A stretch of 55,082 nt of DNA. Origin: DATFKA01 sp042095835. Its GTDB lineage: Bacteria; Bacteroidota; Bacteroidia; Chitinophagales; Saprospiraceae. Location: contig JBELML010000025.1 of assembly GCA_042095835.1 (NCBI GenBank), positions 1-55,082 of the forward strand, read 5' to 3'. Positions 35,668 through 44,294 of this stretch are shown piece after piece (position 1 is the first letter of the stretch; every line of letters starts with the position of its first letter). The translations under genes and the position numbers were made by a program. Under the pieces are notes generated by a model that saw nothing but the letters and a program-made list of their open reading frames with translations, was not told the origin of the DNA and made no database searches.

Positions 35668-36213
35668 ATGGCGGAAAAACAAAGAAATTACTTGCCGAGG
35701 ATGGAAGTCCTCATCATTCTTGTATTTTTCATTAGCTTTTTTGGTTGGGCATTGAATAACTGCTCCAATGATAGAGCAAGAATAGTAGCCCAGCGCGCGG
35801 CCGAACGGCAACGAGCGCTTGAAGATTCTCTGGCCAACTTGCAGGCGCAGCAAAGCCTGACAGCCCAGGATACGACCGCAAGTCAGGGTAGTAGTACTAC
35901 TACGACAAGTACTCCCCAAGCATCTGCCAATAATCAACAAGCTAATCAACCTAGGTCCATACTATTTGTGGTAATCGATGGTCTCAATATGCGCTCTGAG
36001 CCCGATCTAAAAGCTGAGGTTCTTCACCGATTTAAGCTATTCGATGAGATCGAGTATATGCACGAGCGAACCGAATTCACAACCCAACTCAAACTAAGTG
36101 AAACTATCACGGTCAATGAACCTTGGGTAAAGGTGAAAAATTACAAGGGCAAAGTTGGTTGGGTTTATGGTGCTGGTGTTGATTACCATAAGGAAAAATA
36201 CCCTGGACTTTAG
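35668..36213 (+). CDS. Membrane-anchored SH3-domain protein
   Basis: A 181-residue protein with a cytoplasmic basic start, one membrane helix (about 13-31), a short coiled coil (about 37-60), a Ser/Thr/Gln-rich linker (about 61-93) and a bacterial SH3 domain (about 96-172). The SH3 part is recognisable from VIDGLNMRSEPDLKAEVL and PWVKVKNYKGKVGWVYG. The last is the WVKV...GWVY signature of SH3_3 domains, which often bind cell-wall peptides. The function is unknown. It is divergent from dprA, and copy 2 of the MITE-like element begins 28 bp after its stop. Confidence 0.75.
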   Translation: MAEKQRNYLPRMEVLIILVFFISFFGWALNNCSNDRARIVAQRAAERQRALEDSLANLQAQQSLTAQDTTASQGSSTTTTSTPQASANNQQANQPRSILFVVIDGLNMRSEPDLKAEVLHRFKLFDEIEYMHERTEFTTQLKLSETITVNEPWVKVKNYKGKVGWVYGAGVDYHKEKYPGL

Positions 36214-36240
36214 GTAGGTCTCCTATCGCTTGAGCAAGTA

Positions 36241-36476
36241 AGTAACAGCCAAAAAACAACTTACCGATTTTGATGGAATCTTCCCGACTTAAAGTCGGGA
36301 CAGGCTTGCTCCAATACCGCGTCTGCCTACCGAAGCTTCCGCTCAGGCAGGTTAATGCGCTCTTTATGCCACAGGCATAAGCTTGGCAGAATGCCTTGCA
36401 TTGCCTACGTTTTTTGCCTTGTCTTGGCACAAAATCTTCTCGATCAAAATGCGGGACTTATTCTTTGTCCGTTACT
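36241..36476 (-). repeat. MITE-like dispersed repeat, copy 2 (inverted relative to copy 1)
   Basis: The reverse complement matches 298-480 through nearly all of copy 1, including both ends (AGTAACAGCCAAAA and, on the opposite strand, AGTAACGGACAAAG). This copy is 53 bp longer because it carries extra hairpin modules at sites uninterrupted in copy 1: TCCCGACTTAAAGTCGGGA (about 36282-36300) and CTGCCTACC...CTCAGGCAG (about 36324-36351), plus a third ATGCC-based insertion (about 36366-36391). Copy 1's own TCCCGAC hairpin lies at a different place. The element has no open frame. Confidence 0.6.
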
Positions 36477-36495
36477 AAATCACCTTATGCAACTA

Positions 36496-37266
36496 TTAAT
36501 TATTCAGATAATATAATTCAAGGTCTTCGATCAATTGACCAACTTGCTTGGCGTAAGCCTTTTCGCTTCCGAAAGAGGCTTCTCCTAATGCTTTGATCCA
36601 AGCTTTATAATTAGTGGGATCTGAATCTGGGGCTAAGTTTTTGATATATTCACTATGATCCCTAAAACTTAACCAAGCGGTATCATATGCCCGATAGCAA
36701 GTCCGATCAAAAAAGGAAGTTTCTCCAGCCCATTGCTGGTCACAAGGAATCCTAAAGAAGTTGTTCGCTTCTTTGCTGAGCTCCGCTTGTCCAGCCGAAC
36801 TCATCAAGAGACTATTGGCCATAGTGATACAGGCAGGTATACCGTATTTCTTCTGCTCTGCCACAGCAACATGGGCAAATCGTCGGATAAAAGCTTCAAT
36901 TAGATCTGGTTCTACTTCTGCTAAAAGGGCCAGGGCTTTCTTCCTAGGCGTTCTAGGTTTTGGTTTTACCTCTTTATCATTCGGCTCTTTCTTATTCCAG
37001 CCTGACCAAAAAGGTTGTAGGTTCAAGCGTTGGGTCTTCTCTACTGCAGGAGCTTCTATATCAGGCGCTTGCTGCCCAATATCTGTCAAAGTTTCCCGCT
37101 TTGGTGATTGGTCTTTGACAGGAACTTGTTCTATACTTTTCTTTCCTGGTTGATTCAGGTTTAGGTTGATATGCAGGTCATCTTGGAATGCCACAAAAAC
37201 CAAGAAAAGCCCAATGCCAACTTTAAACCAGTTCTTCTTTAGAAATCGAATAAATATCTCTTTCAT
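36496..37266 (-). CDS. Membrane-anchored glucosaminidase-domain protein, probably inactive
   Basis: From the ATG at 37266 the protein has 256 residues: a membrane helix (about 12-28), a charged linker and a C-terminal FlgJ/Auto-type N-acetylglucosaminidase domain (about 122-256). The domain is recognisable from YGIPACITMANSLLMSSAG, ANNFFRIPC and YRAYDTAWLSFRDHSEYI. In active enzymes the first block reads ..AQAILESGWG with a catalytic Glu. Here that residue is Met155. Catalysis is therefore doubtful, and a peptidoglycan-binding role is possible. An earlier in-frame start (37311) adds residues ahead of a normal anchor. Confidence 0.75.
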   Translation of the reverse strand: MKEIFIRFLKKNWFKVGIGLFLVFVAFQDDLHINLNLNQPGKKSIEQVPVKDQSPKRETLTDIGQQAPDIEAPAVEKTQRLNLQPFWSGWNKKEPNDKEVKPKPRTPRKKALALLAEVEPDLIEAFIRRFAHVAVAEQKKYGIPACITMANSLLMSSAGQAELSKEANNFFRIPCDQQWAGETSFFDRTCYRAYDTAWLSFRDHSEYIKNLAPDSDPTNYKAWIKALGEASFGSEKAYAKQVGQLIEDLELYYLNN

Positions 37267-37425
37267 AGCCACTACATTTAATCCTTGCACAAAGAATTTA
37301 ACTCGAGTCAAAGTTTTTGTGCAAGGAGATTACATCTTTGTTTACAAATATAAACAAAAAGTTTTATAATTAAAAAAATTTAAAACAAAAATGTAAAATA
37401 AGCTACGTTTTGTAGGAAGTACCGT

Positions 37426-38574
37426 CTAGCTGAGTTTTGCTAGGGCTTGTTCTAAATCTTGAATTAAATCATCGACATCTTCTATGCCAATACTCAGCCT
37501 GACTAAAGAATCGGTAAGACCTATCGCATAACGTTGCTCCCTAGGGATAGAGCCATGCGTCATGGACGCAGGATGCCCAATTAAGGATTCTACGCCACCT
37601 AGAGATTCTGCAAGAGAGAATAAATGAGTGCTGGCCAGTACATTGGTAGCATATTCCAGGGTATCTGTGTGCAGATCAAAGGAGACCATGCCACCAAAAT
37701 GCCTCATTTGCTTCTTGGCAATCTGGTACTGGGGATGGTCCTTAAAACCAGGATAATAAACTTGGTTCACTTTAGGATGAGCGCGTAAGAAATGAGCGAT
37801 CTTCTCTGCATTCTGACAAGCCCTTTCTACCCTCAGGTGAAGGGTCTTGATACCTCTTAATAAAAGGAAACAATCTTGTGGACCAGGTACTGCACCAACT
37901 GCATTCTGAATAAACTTCAAACGATCGGCTATAGCTTTGTCATTCACTACTACCGCACCATGGATAAGGTCGGAGTGGCCACCCAAATATTTGGTAGCAG
38001 AATGGACAACGATATCAGCCCCGAAATCAAGTGGATTTTGCAAATAAGGTGAAGCAAATGTATTATCCACACAAGTCAAGACGCCTTTACTTTTAGCGAG
38101 ATCGCAAATAGCCTTTAGATCTACAACCGTCAGCATTGGATTGGTAGGTGTCTCAATCCAGAATAGCTTAGTTGCTTCGGTAATATGATCTCCAAGTTTT
38201 GCCACATTAGCCATGCTGACAAATTTGGGTTGAATACCAAACTTGGCATGCACTTGGGTCAAAATTCGATAGGAACCTCCATAAAGGTCGTTGGTTGCAA
38301 TAATCTCATTGCCTGGCTCGAAAAGACGAATCACCGCATCCATGGCAGCTAGACCACTACTATAAGAAATCGCATATTGGCCATTTTCTAGGGCGGCGAG
38401 GTTTTCCTCTAGTACGGTGCGCGTTGGATTTTTGGTCCTTGCGTATTCATAGCCTTGGTGCTCACCAGGGGCTTTTTGTACATAGGTAGAGGTTTGGTAA
38501 ATAGGGGTCATGATGGCCCCTGTACTTGGATCGGGCTTTACGCCTGCGTGTATACATTTGGTTCCAAAATTCAT
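37426..38574 (-). CDS. Cys/Met metabolism PLP-dependent enzyme (cystathionine gamma-synthase/lyase type)
   Basis: A 382-residue fold-type I PLP enzyme. The PLP-lysine motif is SATKYLGGHSDLIHG. Other family blocks are YEYARTKNPTR, YSSGLAAMDAV, NDLYGGSYRI and the C-terminal ESLGGVESLIGHPASMTHGS. It acts in transsulfuration, either making or splitting cystathionine, and the sequence alone does not separate the two. The ATG at 38574 (MNFGTKCIHAG) matches the usual family start, and an in-frame ATG at 38589 adds five residues. Confidence 0.87.
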   Translation of the reverse strand: MNFGTKCIHAGVKPDPSTGAIMTPIYQTSTYVQKAPGEHQGYEYARTKNPTRTVLEENLAALENGQYAISYSSGLAAMDAVIRLFEPGNEIIATNDLYGGSYRILTQVHAKFGIQPKFVSMANVAKLGDHITEATKLFWIETPTNPMLTVVDLKAICDLAKSKGVLTCVDNTFASPYLQNPLDFGADIVVHSATKYLGGHSDLIHGAVVVNDKAIADRLKFIQNAVGAVPGPQDCFLLLRGIKTLHLRVERACQNAEKIAHFLRAHPKVNQVYYPGFKDHPQYQIAKKQMRHFGGMVSFDLHTDTLEYATNVLASTHLFSLAESLGGVESLIGHPASMTHGSIPREQRYAIGLTDSLVRLSIGIEDVDDLIQDLEQALAKLS

Positions 38575-38606
38575 TTGCTTAAGGATCATTTGTGGTTATA
38601 TGAAGA

Positions 38607-38637
38607 GAGGTAGGTAAACCTAAGCTTTACCTACCTC
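38607..38637 (-). terminator. Hairpin after the split transketolase genes
   Basis: GAGGTAGGTAAA (38607-38618) and TTTACCTACCTC (38626-38637) form a perfect 12-bp stem with a 7-nt loop between the transketolase C-terminal subunit gene and the PLP enzyme gene. No long T-run follows on the minus strand. Confidence 0.6.
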
Positions 38638-38681
38638 AATTGATATGATTCATGTTGGATAGAAATCCAGTGGATAAAAGT

Positions 38682-39641
38682 TTATTTACGTGCTATTGCG
38701 CGTTTGGCTGCGGCTATGACATCTGCCACGCCAAGACCATATTTATTCATGAGGTCAATTGCTTTTCCACTTTCACCAAAGGAATCATTTACTGCTACAT
38801 ATTCTTGTGGACTTGGTAATTGCTGAGCTAAAAGTTGGGCAATACTATCGCCAAGACCACCATGTCTTTGATGCTCTTCGGCGGTAACTACACACTTCGT
38901 TTTGCTCACCGATGCAAGTACAGCTTCTTCGTCTAAAGGCTTGATCGTGTGGATATTAATCAATTCAACGCTGATCCCTTCACTAGCCAATTGCTTGGCT
39001 GCTTCTACGGCATGCCACACTAGATGGCCAGTAGCAAAGATGGAAACATCGGTGCCTTCTGCTAGGGTAAGGGCTTTGCCAATTTCGAATTTTTGGTTCT
39101 CTGGTGTGAATACTGGCCAGCCAGGTCTGCCAAAGCGAAGGTAAACCGGCCCGTAGTGCTTGGCAATGGCAATGGTGGCTGCTTTAGTCTGGTTGTAGTC
39201 ACAAGGATTAATGACGGTGAAACCAGGTAGCATTTTCATCATACCCATGTCTTCTAAAATTTGGTGAGTAGCGCCATCTTCGCCCAAAGTGAGGCCCGCG
39301 TGTGAGGCACATACTTTCACATTCTTATGAGAATAAGCAATAGACTGGCGGATTTGGTCATAGACCCTACCTGTTGAAAAGTTGGCAAAGGTACCTGTAT
39401 AAGGTATTTTACCAGCGGTGGCCAAACCAGCAGCAATTCCCATCATATTGGCTTCTGCAATACCAGTTTGGAAAAAGCGCTCTGGATGAGCATCGATAAA
39501 ATCCTGCATTTTGAGGGAACCCACTAAATCGGCACAAAGCGCAACGACTTCAGGATTTTGGTTACCTATTTCTAATAGACCGGCGCCAAATCCATCTCTA
39601 GTAGATTTTTTACCCGTACTTATGATTTGATCTAACATCAT
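38682..39641 (-). CDS. Transketolase, C-terminal subunit
   Basis: A 319-residue protein covering the pyrimidine-binding and C-terminal domains of transketolase. Features are TGIAEANMMGIAAGLA (the conserved ThDP-activating Glu), YTGTFANFSTGRVYDQIRQS, HAGLTLGEDGATHQ and a C-terminal domain with ATGHLVWHAVEAA and VTAEEHQRHGGLG. It acts with the N-terminal subunit encoded 23 bp upstream, in the non-oxidative pentose phosphate pathway. Two-gene transketolases are common in Bacteroidota and archaea. Two adjacent ATG codons are possible starts. Confidence 0.9.
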   Translation of the reverse strand: MMLDQIISTGKKSTRDGFGAGLLEIGNQNPEVVALCADLVGSLKMQDFIDAHPERFFQTGIAEANMMGIAAGLATAGKIPYTGTFANFSTGRVYDQIRQSIAYSHKNVKVCASHAGLTLGEDGATHQILEDMGMMKMLPGFTVINPCDYNQTKAATIAIAKHYGPVYLRFGRPGWPVFTPENQKFEIGKALTLAEGTDVSIFATGHLVWHAVEAAKQLASEGISVELINIHTIKPLDEEAVLASVSKTKCVVTAEEHQRHGGLGDSIAQLLAQQLPSPQEYVAVNDSFGESGKAIDLMNKYGLGVADVIAAAKRAIARK

Positions 39642-39664
39642 TTTTGCTTTTTTGGGTTGGTAAA

Positions 39665-40510
39665 TTAGTAATCGCCAAGCGTTTCTTCTAGTTGGCTAAG
39701 TGCGTCGGCAGTTTGCTCGGCATTGGGAGCTTTACCATGCCATTTATGGGTGCCTTGCATAAAGTCTACTCCGTAGCCCATTTCTGTTTTCATCAGGATA
39801 CAGATCGGTTTACCATTACCGGCTTTAGCTTTAGCGGCTTCTAGACCCTTTATGACAGCCTCCATATCGTTGCCATCTTCGATATGCATTACTTCCCAGC
39901 CAAAGGCTTCCCATTTAGCAGGGAGGTCTCCTAGTGTAATAACATCATCGTTGGCACCGTCGATCTGCTGACCGTTCCAGTCAACAGTCAAGATGAGGTT
40001 GTCTAATTTGTAATGTGGTGCAAAAAGTGCAGCTTCCCAAATTTGTCCTTCCTGCAACTCTCCATCACCAGTTAAACAATAGATCAGCTTATCATCATTG
40101 TTTAACCTTTTAGCTAAAGCTGCTCCAATCGCTACGGAGATGCCTTGGCCCAAGGAGCCAGAGGCTATTCTGATACCTGGTAGACCTTCATGAGTTGCGG
40201 GGTGGCCCTGCAAACGAGAATTGAGGTTACGGAAGGTAGCCAACTCCTTAACAGGGAAATATCCGGCACGAGCGAGGATACTATACCATACAGGCGAGAT
40301 ATGCCCGTTGGAGAGGAAAAACAAGTCTTCTTGTTCCCCTTTCATATTGAAACCAGGATCGTGGCTCATGATATGAAAGTAAAGCGCGGTAAAAAAATCG
40401 GTACATCCTAATGATCCTCCTGGGTGGCCACTTTGGGCATCAGAAGTTTGGCGGATGATATCTCGGCGAACCTGGGAAGCAATCCTTTTAAGTTCGTTAA
40501 TGTCTGCCAT
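39665..40510 (-). CDS. Transketolase, N-terminal (ThDP-binding) subunit
   Basis: A 281-residue protein that holds the diphosphate-binding domain of transketolase. The motif GDGELQEGQIWEAALFA followed by DWNGQQIDG supplies the GDG...N metal and ThDP contacts. The start contains SGHPGGSLGCTDFFTALYFH, and GSLGQGISVAIGAALA is also typical. It is translated ahead of the C-terminal subunit gene with 23 bp between them, and both are needed for activity. Confidence 0.92.
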   Translation of the reverse strand: MADINELKRIASQVRRDIIRQTSDAQSGHPGGSLGCTDFFTALYFHIMSHDPGFNMKGEQEDLFFLSNGHISPVWYSILARAGYFPVKELATFRNLNSRLQGHPATHEGLPGIRIASGSLGQGISVAIGAALAKRLNNDDKLIYCLTGDGELQEGQIWEAALFAPHYKLDNLILTVDWNGQQIDGANDDVITLGDLPAKWEAFGWEVMHIEDGNDMEAVIKGLEAAKAKAGNGKPICILMKTEMGYGVDFMQGTHKWHGKAPNAEQTADALSQLEETLGDY

Positions 40511-40581
40511 TGATTTGAAAATTTATGTTGGTAGAAATATTAAATCATCTAGTCTTTGCTGACGCGTAGCAAATGTACTAA

Positions 40582-40617
40582 AAAAGGGCAATCCACAAAT
40601 AAGTGGACTGCCCTTTT
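40582..40617 (-). terminator. Terminator downstream of the HU gene
   Basis: AAAAGGGCAATCCAC (40582-40596) pairs with GTGGACTGCCCTTTT (40603-40617) at 14 of 15 positions around the loop AAATAA. The A- and T-rich outer stem makes it usable in both directions. It lies between the HU stop and the transketolase start. Confidence 0.75.
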
Positions 40618-40650
40618 ATACAAAGCATAAATGCTTAAACAAATCGTAAA

Positions 40651-40926
40651 TTAACCATTTACCGTATCTGAAAAACCTTTACCAGCTTTGAACTTCACCA
40701 CCTTCTTGGCAGGAATAGTAATTACTTCATTGGTTCTTGGGTTTCTTCCTTGACGCGCCTCACGGTTATTTACTGAGAAGGTACCGAATCCAATAAGGGT
40801 AACCTTGTCATCTCCTTTAAGAGCATCAACGATGCTATCCAATGCTGCATCAAGAGCTGCACCTGCTTGTGCTTTACTGATTTCCGCACTCTCTGCGATT
40901 TTGTTAACCAAATCTCCTTTATTCAT
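40651..40926 (-). CDS. HU-family DNA-binding protein
   Basis: A 91-residue histone-like protein that bends and compacts DNA. Typical features are MNKGDLVNKIAESAEISKAQA at the start, KVTLIGFGTFSVNNRE in the middle, the DNA-clasping arm RQGRNPRTNEVITIPA, and the ending FKAGKGFSDTVNG. The ATG at 40926 gives the normal HU length; an upstream in-frame codon at 40956 would start within the -7 promoter region. It has its own promoter and terminator, as expected for an abundant protein. Confidence 0.95.
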   Translation of the reverse strand: MNKGDLVNKIAESAEISKAQAGAALDAALDSIVDALKGDDKVTLIGFGTFSVNNREARQGRNPRTNEVITIPAKKVVKFKAGKGFSDTVNG

Positions 40927-40953
40927 TTCAGAAGTTTTAATGATTGAATGGCC

Positions 40954-40984
40954 CAAATTTATGGGCTAGCTTCCTGAATACCAA
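40954..40984 (-). promoter_or_regulatory. HU promoter
   Basis: Minus strand TTG (40984-40982), 20 nt, TAAATTTG (40961-40954) is a full consensus match, 27 bp before the ATG. The -7 box is framed by GCCCA and TGGGC on the complementary strand, a small inverted repeat. Confidence 0.6.
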
Positions 40985-41131
40985 GTTTTTTTTACCCAAA
41001 AGAGGAATAAAACTGAGAAATAATGCGGCTTCTACAATTTTAGGTGCTTTCCTCAACGTTTTGGGAAAGCTATTTGGGTACAAGCCTAGTATAATTATAG
41101 AGTTTATTACTTTTGTGCAAACTATTCAATT

Positions 41132-41314
41132 ATGAAACGTTTCGTTTATTTCCTGAGTTTGGTGGTTTTTTTGAGCTTCAGCTCCCTTTCTTTGAGTTCT
41201 TGTAGTAAAAAGGTAGGGTGCCCAGCAATGGGGCAAAACCCTAGTAAAAAAGAACGGAAGAAAGGTGGCAATTCTAATCTCTTTGATAAAAAGACACGCA
41301 AGCGTATGGGCTAG
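41132..41314 (+). CDS. Small conserved lipoprotein of unknown function
   Basis: A 60-residue protein with a signal peptide and lipobox-like LSSC (Cys24), then GCPAMG and a basic tail, KKGGNSNLFDKKTRKRMG. I believe very similar short lipoproteins with this NLFDKK..R ending occur in other Bacteroidota, but I recognise no function. TACTTTTG at 41108-41115 would be a good -7 box, yet no TTG lies at the right distance. The gene ends 14 bp from the convergent TPR gene. Confidence 0.65.
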   Translation: MKRFVYFLSLVVFLSFSSLSLSSCSKKVGCPAMGQNPSKKERKKGGNSNLFDKKTRKRMG

Positions 41315-41328
41315 CCAATTTTATTTTG

Positions 41329-42765
41329 CTAGTCTGCTGTCCGTATTCTCGTGCTGCGTTGAATCCAGCATCCTACTCTGAATTCTTGACCTGCCTTTAA
41401 ATTCCGAATAAAGACATCTTCTTTTTTAGGCATATATTGAGCATAGCGCCGTATCCATTTATTGGCCTCGGCTGCAGCCTCAGGATCGATCGATTTGGCT
41501 CGATTCCAGGCATCAATTGCTGGCCATACTACAATCTGACTATCCCAGCCTCGGCCTGGACCACAAAGAGGACCACTTGACGCATATAGTCTACCGATCA
41601 AGATATAGGGCTCGCCCCAATCAGGACGGAGTTCGGCCGCTTTTAAGGCATAGGCTCTTGCTTGGGGGAAATTCTTGAGGTGTGCGTTGTAGATTTTGGC
41701 AATTAAAATCAGGTAGTTGGCCTGCTTGAGACTGTCTTCTGATTCCTGGAAGGCTACTTCAAAGCTATCGATCGCACATTGATATTCTGCATTTTGTAGG
41801 CATTCATAGGCACTTTTTAAAGTAGCGTTTACGGTAGCTTGTACACACTTCTCTTGCCCTACGGCTTTGATCGCAATTAAACGTTCATCCGTTTCGGGAC
41901 AATCGCCAAAGCGTAATCTCGAAAAGACAGTACGGATAATATCACAATCATCTGGATTGTCTAGATACTCTTGGTAGTATTTCTCCCCATAATACGCACA
42001 ATCATAAAACCCTCTTACTGTTTCAAAAGCTTCAAGGCGGTTAGGAGCATAACCTTGGATGGTCTCCCAGCGGGCGCAGGTATTATTTTTTGCACAATTC
42101 TTTAGGCCCTCCTCTAGAATCTCTCTTACTTTTGCTTGGTACGTTTTGGCGGTTTCGAGGTCGATTTGTTCATCGAAGTACAATTCTACCAGAAGTGCAG
42201 CGAAGGGATTGATGGCAAAGTCAGGTGTTTTTAAATCGTCGGCATCAATGGCTGCTTTAAACAGTTCAAAAATTTCCATCCTGCTGGCGCGCTCGGGGTA
42301 GGAATAGTAAAAATCAAAAGCTTTGCGTGCTTTGATATAGCCACCCTCAGGAAAGCACTCCTCGATTCTATCATACATTTCAAAAATACGATCTACATAG
42401 GCTTTTTGCTCTGTAGTATCAGAGGTTCGGGCTTTGTAATGTTGGAAAAATTTGATACCATCCGCAAAGACCGTATTCCTCCTACCATCGGCGGCGGGCG
42501 CTACTTCGTAAACTTTCTTCCACAAATCAAAGGCTCCATCCCAGTCTCCTGCTTTGAGAAAATCGCGATAAAGCACATAGTTTCTTTTGGTGTTGTCGGG
42601 GTTGGGGGCGTCATTAAAAGTAGCGCAAGGGTTGATAGGTTTAATGACGCTAGCGGCCGAATGGTCTTGAGTAGGTGCATCGGCATTAGATTGGAAGAAG
42701 GCTTGCTTGGAGCCTGAGCCAAATAAGAGTAAAAAGAATAGTATAGAGGAATAGTATAATCGCAT
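41329..42765 (-). CDS. Exported TPR protein, paralog 2
   Basis: A 478-residue protein with an N-terminal hydrophobic segment, then alpha-helical repeats of TPR type. It is a clear paralog of the upstream neighbour at 42874-44292. Shared landmarks are the APAADGRR block near residue 90, the ELRPDWGEPYILIGRLYASS helix pair in the last third and the ending GCWIQRSTRIRTAD. It has extra cysteines (CDII, CPETDE, CVQATVN) that could form disulfides. No catalytic motif is visible. A 17-bp perfect hairpin separates it from the paralog, so it may have its own promoter or depend on read-through. Confidence 0.65.
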   Translation of the reverse strand: MRLYYSSILFFLLLFGSGSKQAFFQSNADAPTQDHSAASVIKPINPCATFNDAPNPDNTKRNYVLYRDFLKAGDWDGAFDLWKKVYEVAPAADGRRNTVFADGIKFFQHYKARTSDTTEQKAYVDRIFEMYDRIEECFPEGGYIKARKAFDFYYSYPERASRMEIFELFKAAIDADDLKTPDFAINPFAALLVELYFDEQIDLETAKTYQAKVREILEEGLKNCAKNNTCARWETIQGYAPNRLEAFETVRGFYDCAYYGEKYYQEYLDNPDDCDIIRTVFSRLRFGDCPETDERLIAIKAVGQEKCVQATVNATLKSAYECLQNAEYQCAIDSFEVAFQESEDSLKQANYLILIAKIYNAHLKNFPQARAYALKAAELRPDWGEPYILIGRLYASSGPLCGPGRGWDSQIVVWPAIDAWNRAKSIDPEAAAEANKWIRRYAQYMPKKEDVFIRNLKAGQEFRVGCWIQRSTRIRTAD

Positions 42766-42811
42766 ACCTGAATTTTTTGTGATAACTTAAGTGATAAATC
42801 TAGGTAAGGAA

Positions 42812-42856
42812 AATCAAAAAACCTTTACTTGGAGTACAGGTAAAGGTTTTTTGATT
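42812..42856 (-). terminator. Terminator between the two TPR paralogs
   Basis: AATCAAAAAACCTTTAC (42812-42828) and GTAAAGGTTTTTTGATT (42840-42856) form a perfect 17-bp stem with an 11-nt loop. The T6 run lies inside the stem. It sits 17 bp after the stop of the first TPR gene. Confidence 0.7.
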
Positions 42857-42873
42857 AACAGAATACGTGAGGA

Positions 42874-44292
42874 TTAATCTCTACGCGTTCTTAGTTTAAC
42901 CGTCTCGCCGATCCAGCAACCTGTACCGATACTTGATCCGTCTTTCATTTGACGTAGGAAAGCTTCACTTTGTAGAGGAATAGAACCATTGTAAATGCCA
43001 ATCTTGCGATTTGCTTCAGCAGCAATGTCTGGATCATCATCAACAGATTTTGCCGCAGCATATTTGTTGATGGCAGCCAATACAATTACGCCTTTGAAGA
43101 AAGCTTCTTTTTGACAAGAAGTCGAAGAGGCATACATATCGCCAATCAAAAGGTAAGGGCGGCCCCAGTTGGGTCTCAACTCGATGGCTTTACGAGCAGA
43201 AGCTCTAGCTACACCTTTTTGCTTGAGTTTACGGAATTGGATAGAAGCAATAGAGAACCAGTATTCGCCTTTTTTGACATTATCTTCTTCATTTTCGATA
43301 GCTTCTTTATAAAGAGCAATCGCATCATCAAAGCGATCTTCTTTATAGGCATTATTAGCAGCAACGCCAGGGTTGTTTGCTAAGAATTCTGCCTGAAGTT
43401 TGGCGTTGATTTCAGCAGCTAATGTCTCGTAAGTATTTTTGATTTCCAAGACTTTCGTATCGGTAGTATCACAACCCTGAGCAACAAGCTTTAGGTAAAC
43501 ATACTTAAGGATTTCCAAGCTGTCTTTGCTCTCTTCATATAGAGGAATCAATTCTCCTTTGAAGTATTCACAATCGAAGATATCGTTTTCACTATCTTTA
43601 TAAGCCGCTTTCATTTGTGAAAGGCCATACTCGTAGTAAGTCTTGAATTTGTCGTTGTTCTCCATATTGTACTCAGCGATATCTGTTGCTTTGATCAAGA
43701 TATCTTGAGCTTCATCGCTAGTGACTTGGTCATTCTGGAATAGGTAATTAACCAATTGACCTAGTGGTTGAAGGATGATGTATTCTACGTCATTTCCGCC
43801 TTCTTCAATTGCGGTTTTGAATGCATCAAAAGTAGACTTACGGTATCCGTGGTTTGCCATATAAAACATGTCAAACGCTTTACGGCCCATACCGACTGCT
43901 TTTTTATCTTCGAAGCATTGGCTATAAGAATCCCAAATACCTAGGATTTGCTCATTTAAAGCTGTTTTCTCCTCCTCAGAAGTGCCATCTCTTTTAGCTT
44001 TAGCTTTTAAAATATTCACTCCGTCAGTATAATGGAATGTACGCTTGCCATCAGCAGCCGGAGCCGCTTCATAAGCCGTTTTCCAGTTGTCATAAACGAT
44101 GCCAAAGTTCATGTCATCATAAGTTGCCATTTTATCGGCATCTTTTCCTTTTGCAAGACCCCTATAAAGTACGTGGGCCTCCATAATTTTAGCTTGGTTA
44201 GGGTTACCTACCCAACTGTCACACTGTGCATTGACTGCACCTGCAATGAGCATTACCCCCAAACCTAAGAGTAGTTCGCGAATCACCTTCAT
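42874..44292 (-). CDS. Exported TPR protein, paralog 1
   Basis: A 472-residue protein with a signal peptide (about 1-22, ending AVNAQ) and helical repeats. Near residue 100 it has APAADGKRTFHYTDGV, and near the end IELRPNWGRPYLLIGDMYASS and GTGCWIGETVKLRTRRD, all shared with the next gene. The start is 2 bp after the stop of the outer-membrane protein gene, so translation is probably coupled to it. A periplasmic scaffold or adaptor for the outer-membrane protein is a reasonable guess, but nothing in the sequence proves it. Confidence 0.7.
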   Translation of the reverse strand: MKVIRELLLGLGVMLIAGAVNAQCDSWVGNPNQAKIMEAHVLYRGLAKGKDADKMATYDDMNFGIVYDNWKTAYEAAPAADGKRTFHYTDGVNILKAKAKRDGTSEEEKTALNEQILGIWDSYSQCFEDKKAVGMGRKAFDMFYMANHGYRKSTFDAFKTAIEEGGNDVEYIILQPLGQLVNYLFQNDQVTSDEAQDILIKATDIAEYNMENNDKFKTYYEYGLSQMKAAYKDSENDIFDCEYFKGELIPLYEESKDSLEILKYVYLKLVAQGCDTTDTKVLEIKNTYETLAAEINAKLQAEFLANNPGVAANNAYKEDRFDDAIALYKEAIENEEDNVKKGEYWFSIASIQFRKLKQKGVARASARKAIELRPNWGRPYLLIGDMYASSTSCQKEAFFKGVIVLAAINKYAAAKSVDDDPDIAAEANRKIGIYNGSIPLQSEAFLRQMKDGSSIGTGCWIGETVKLRTRRD

Positions 44293-44294
44293 AA

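Noticed and set aside
41108..41115. Promoter for the small lipoprotein (TACTTTTG)
   Set aside because: The -7 word is good but no TTG lies 17-23 nt upstream; the nearest is 31 nt away.
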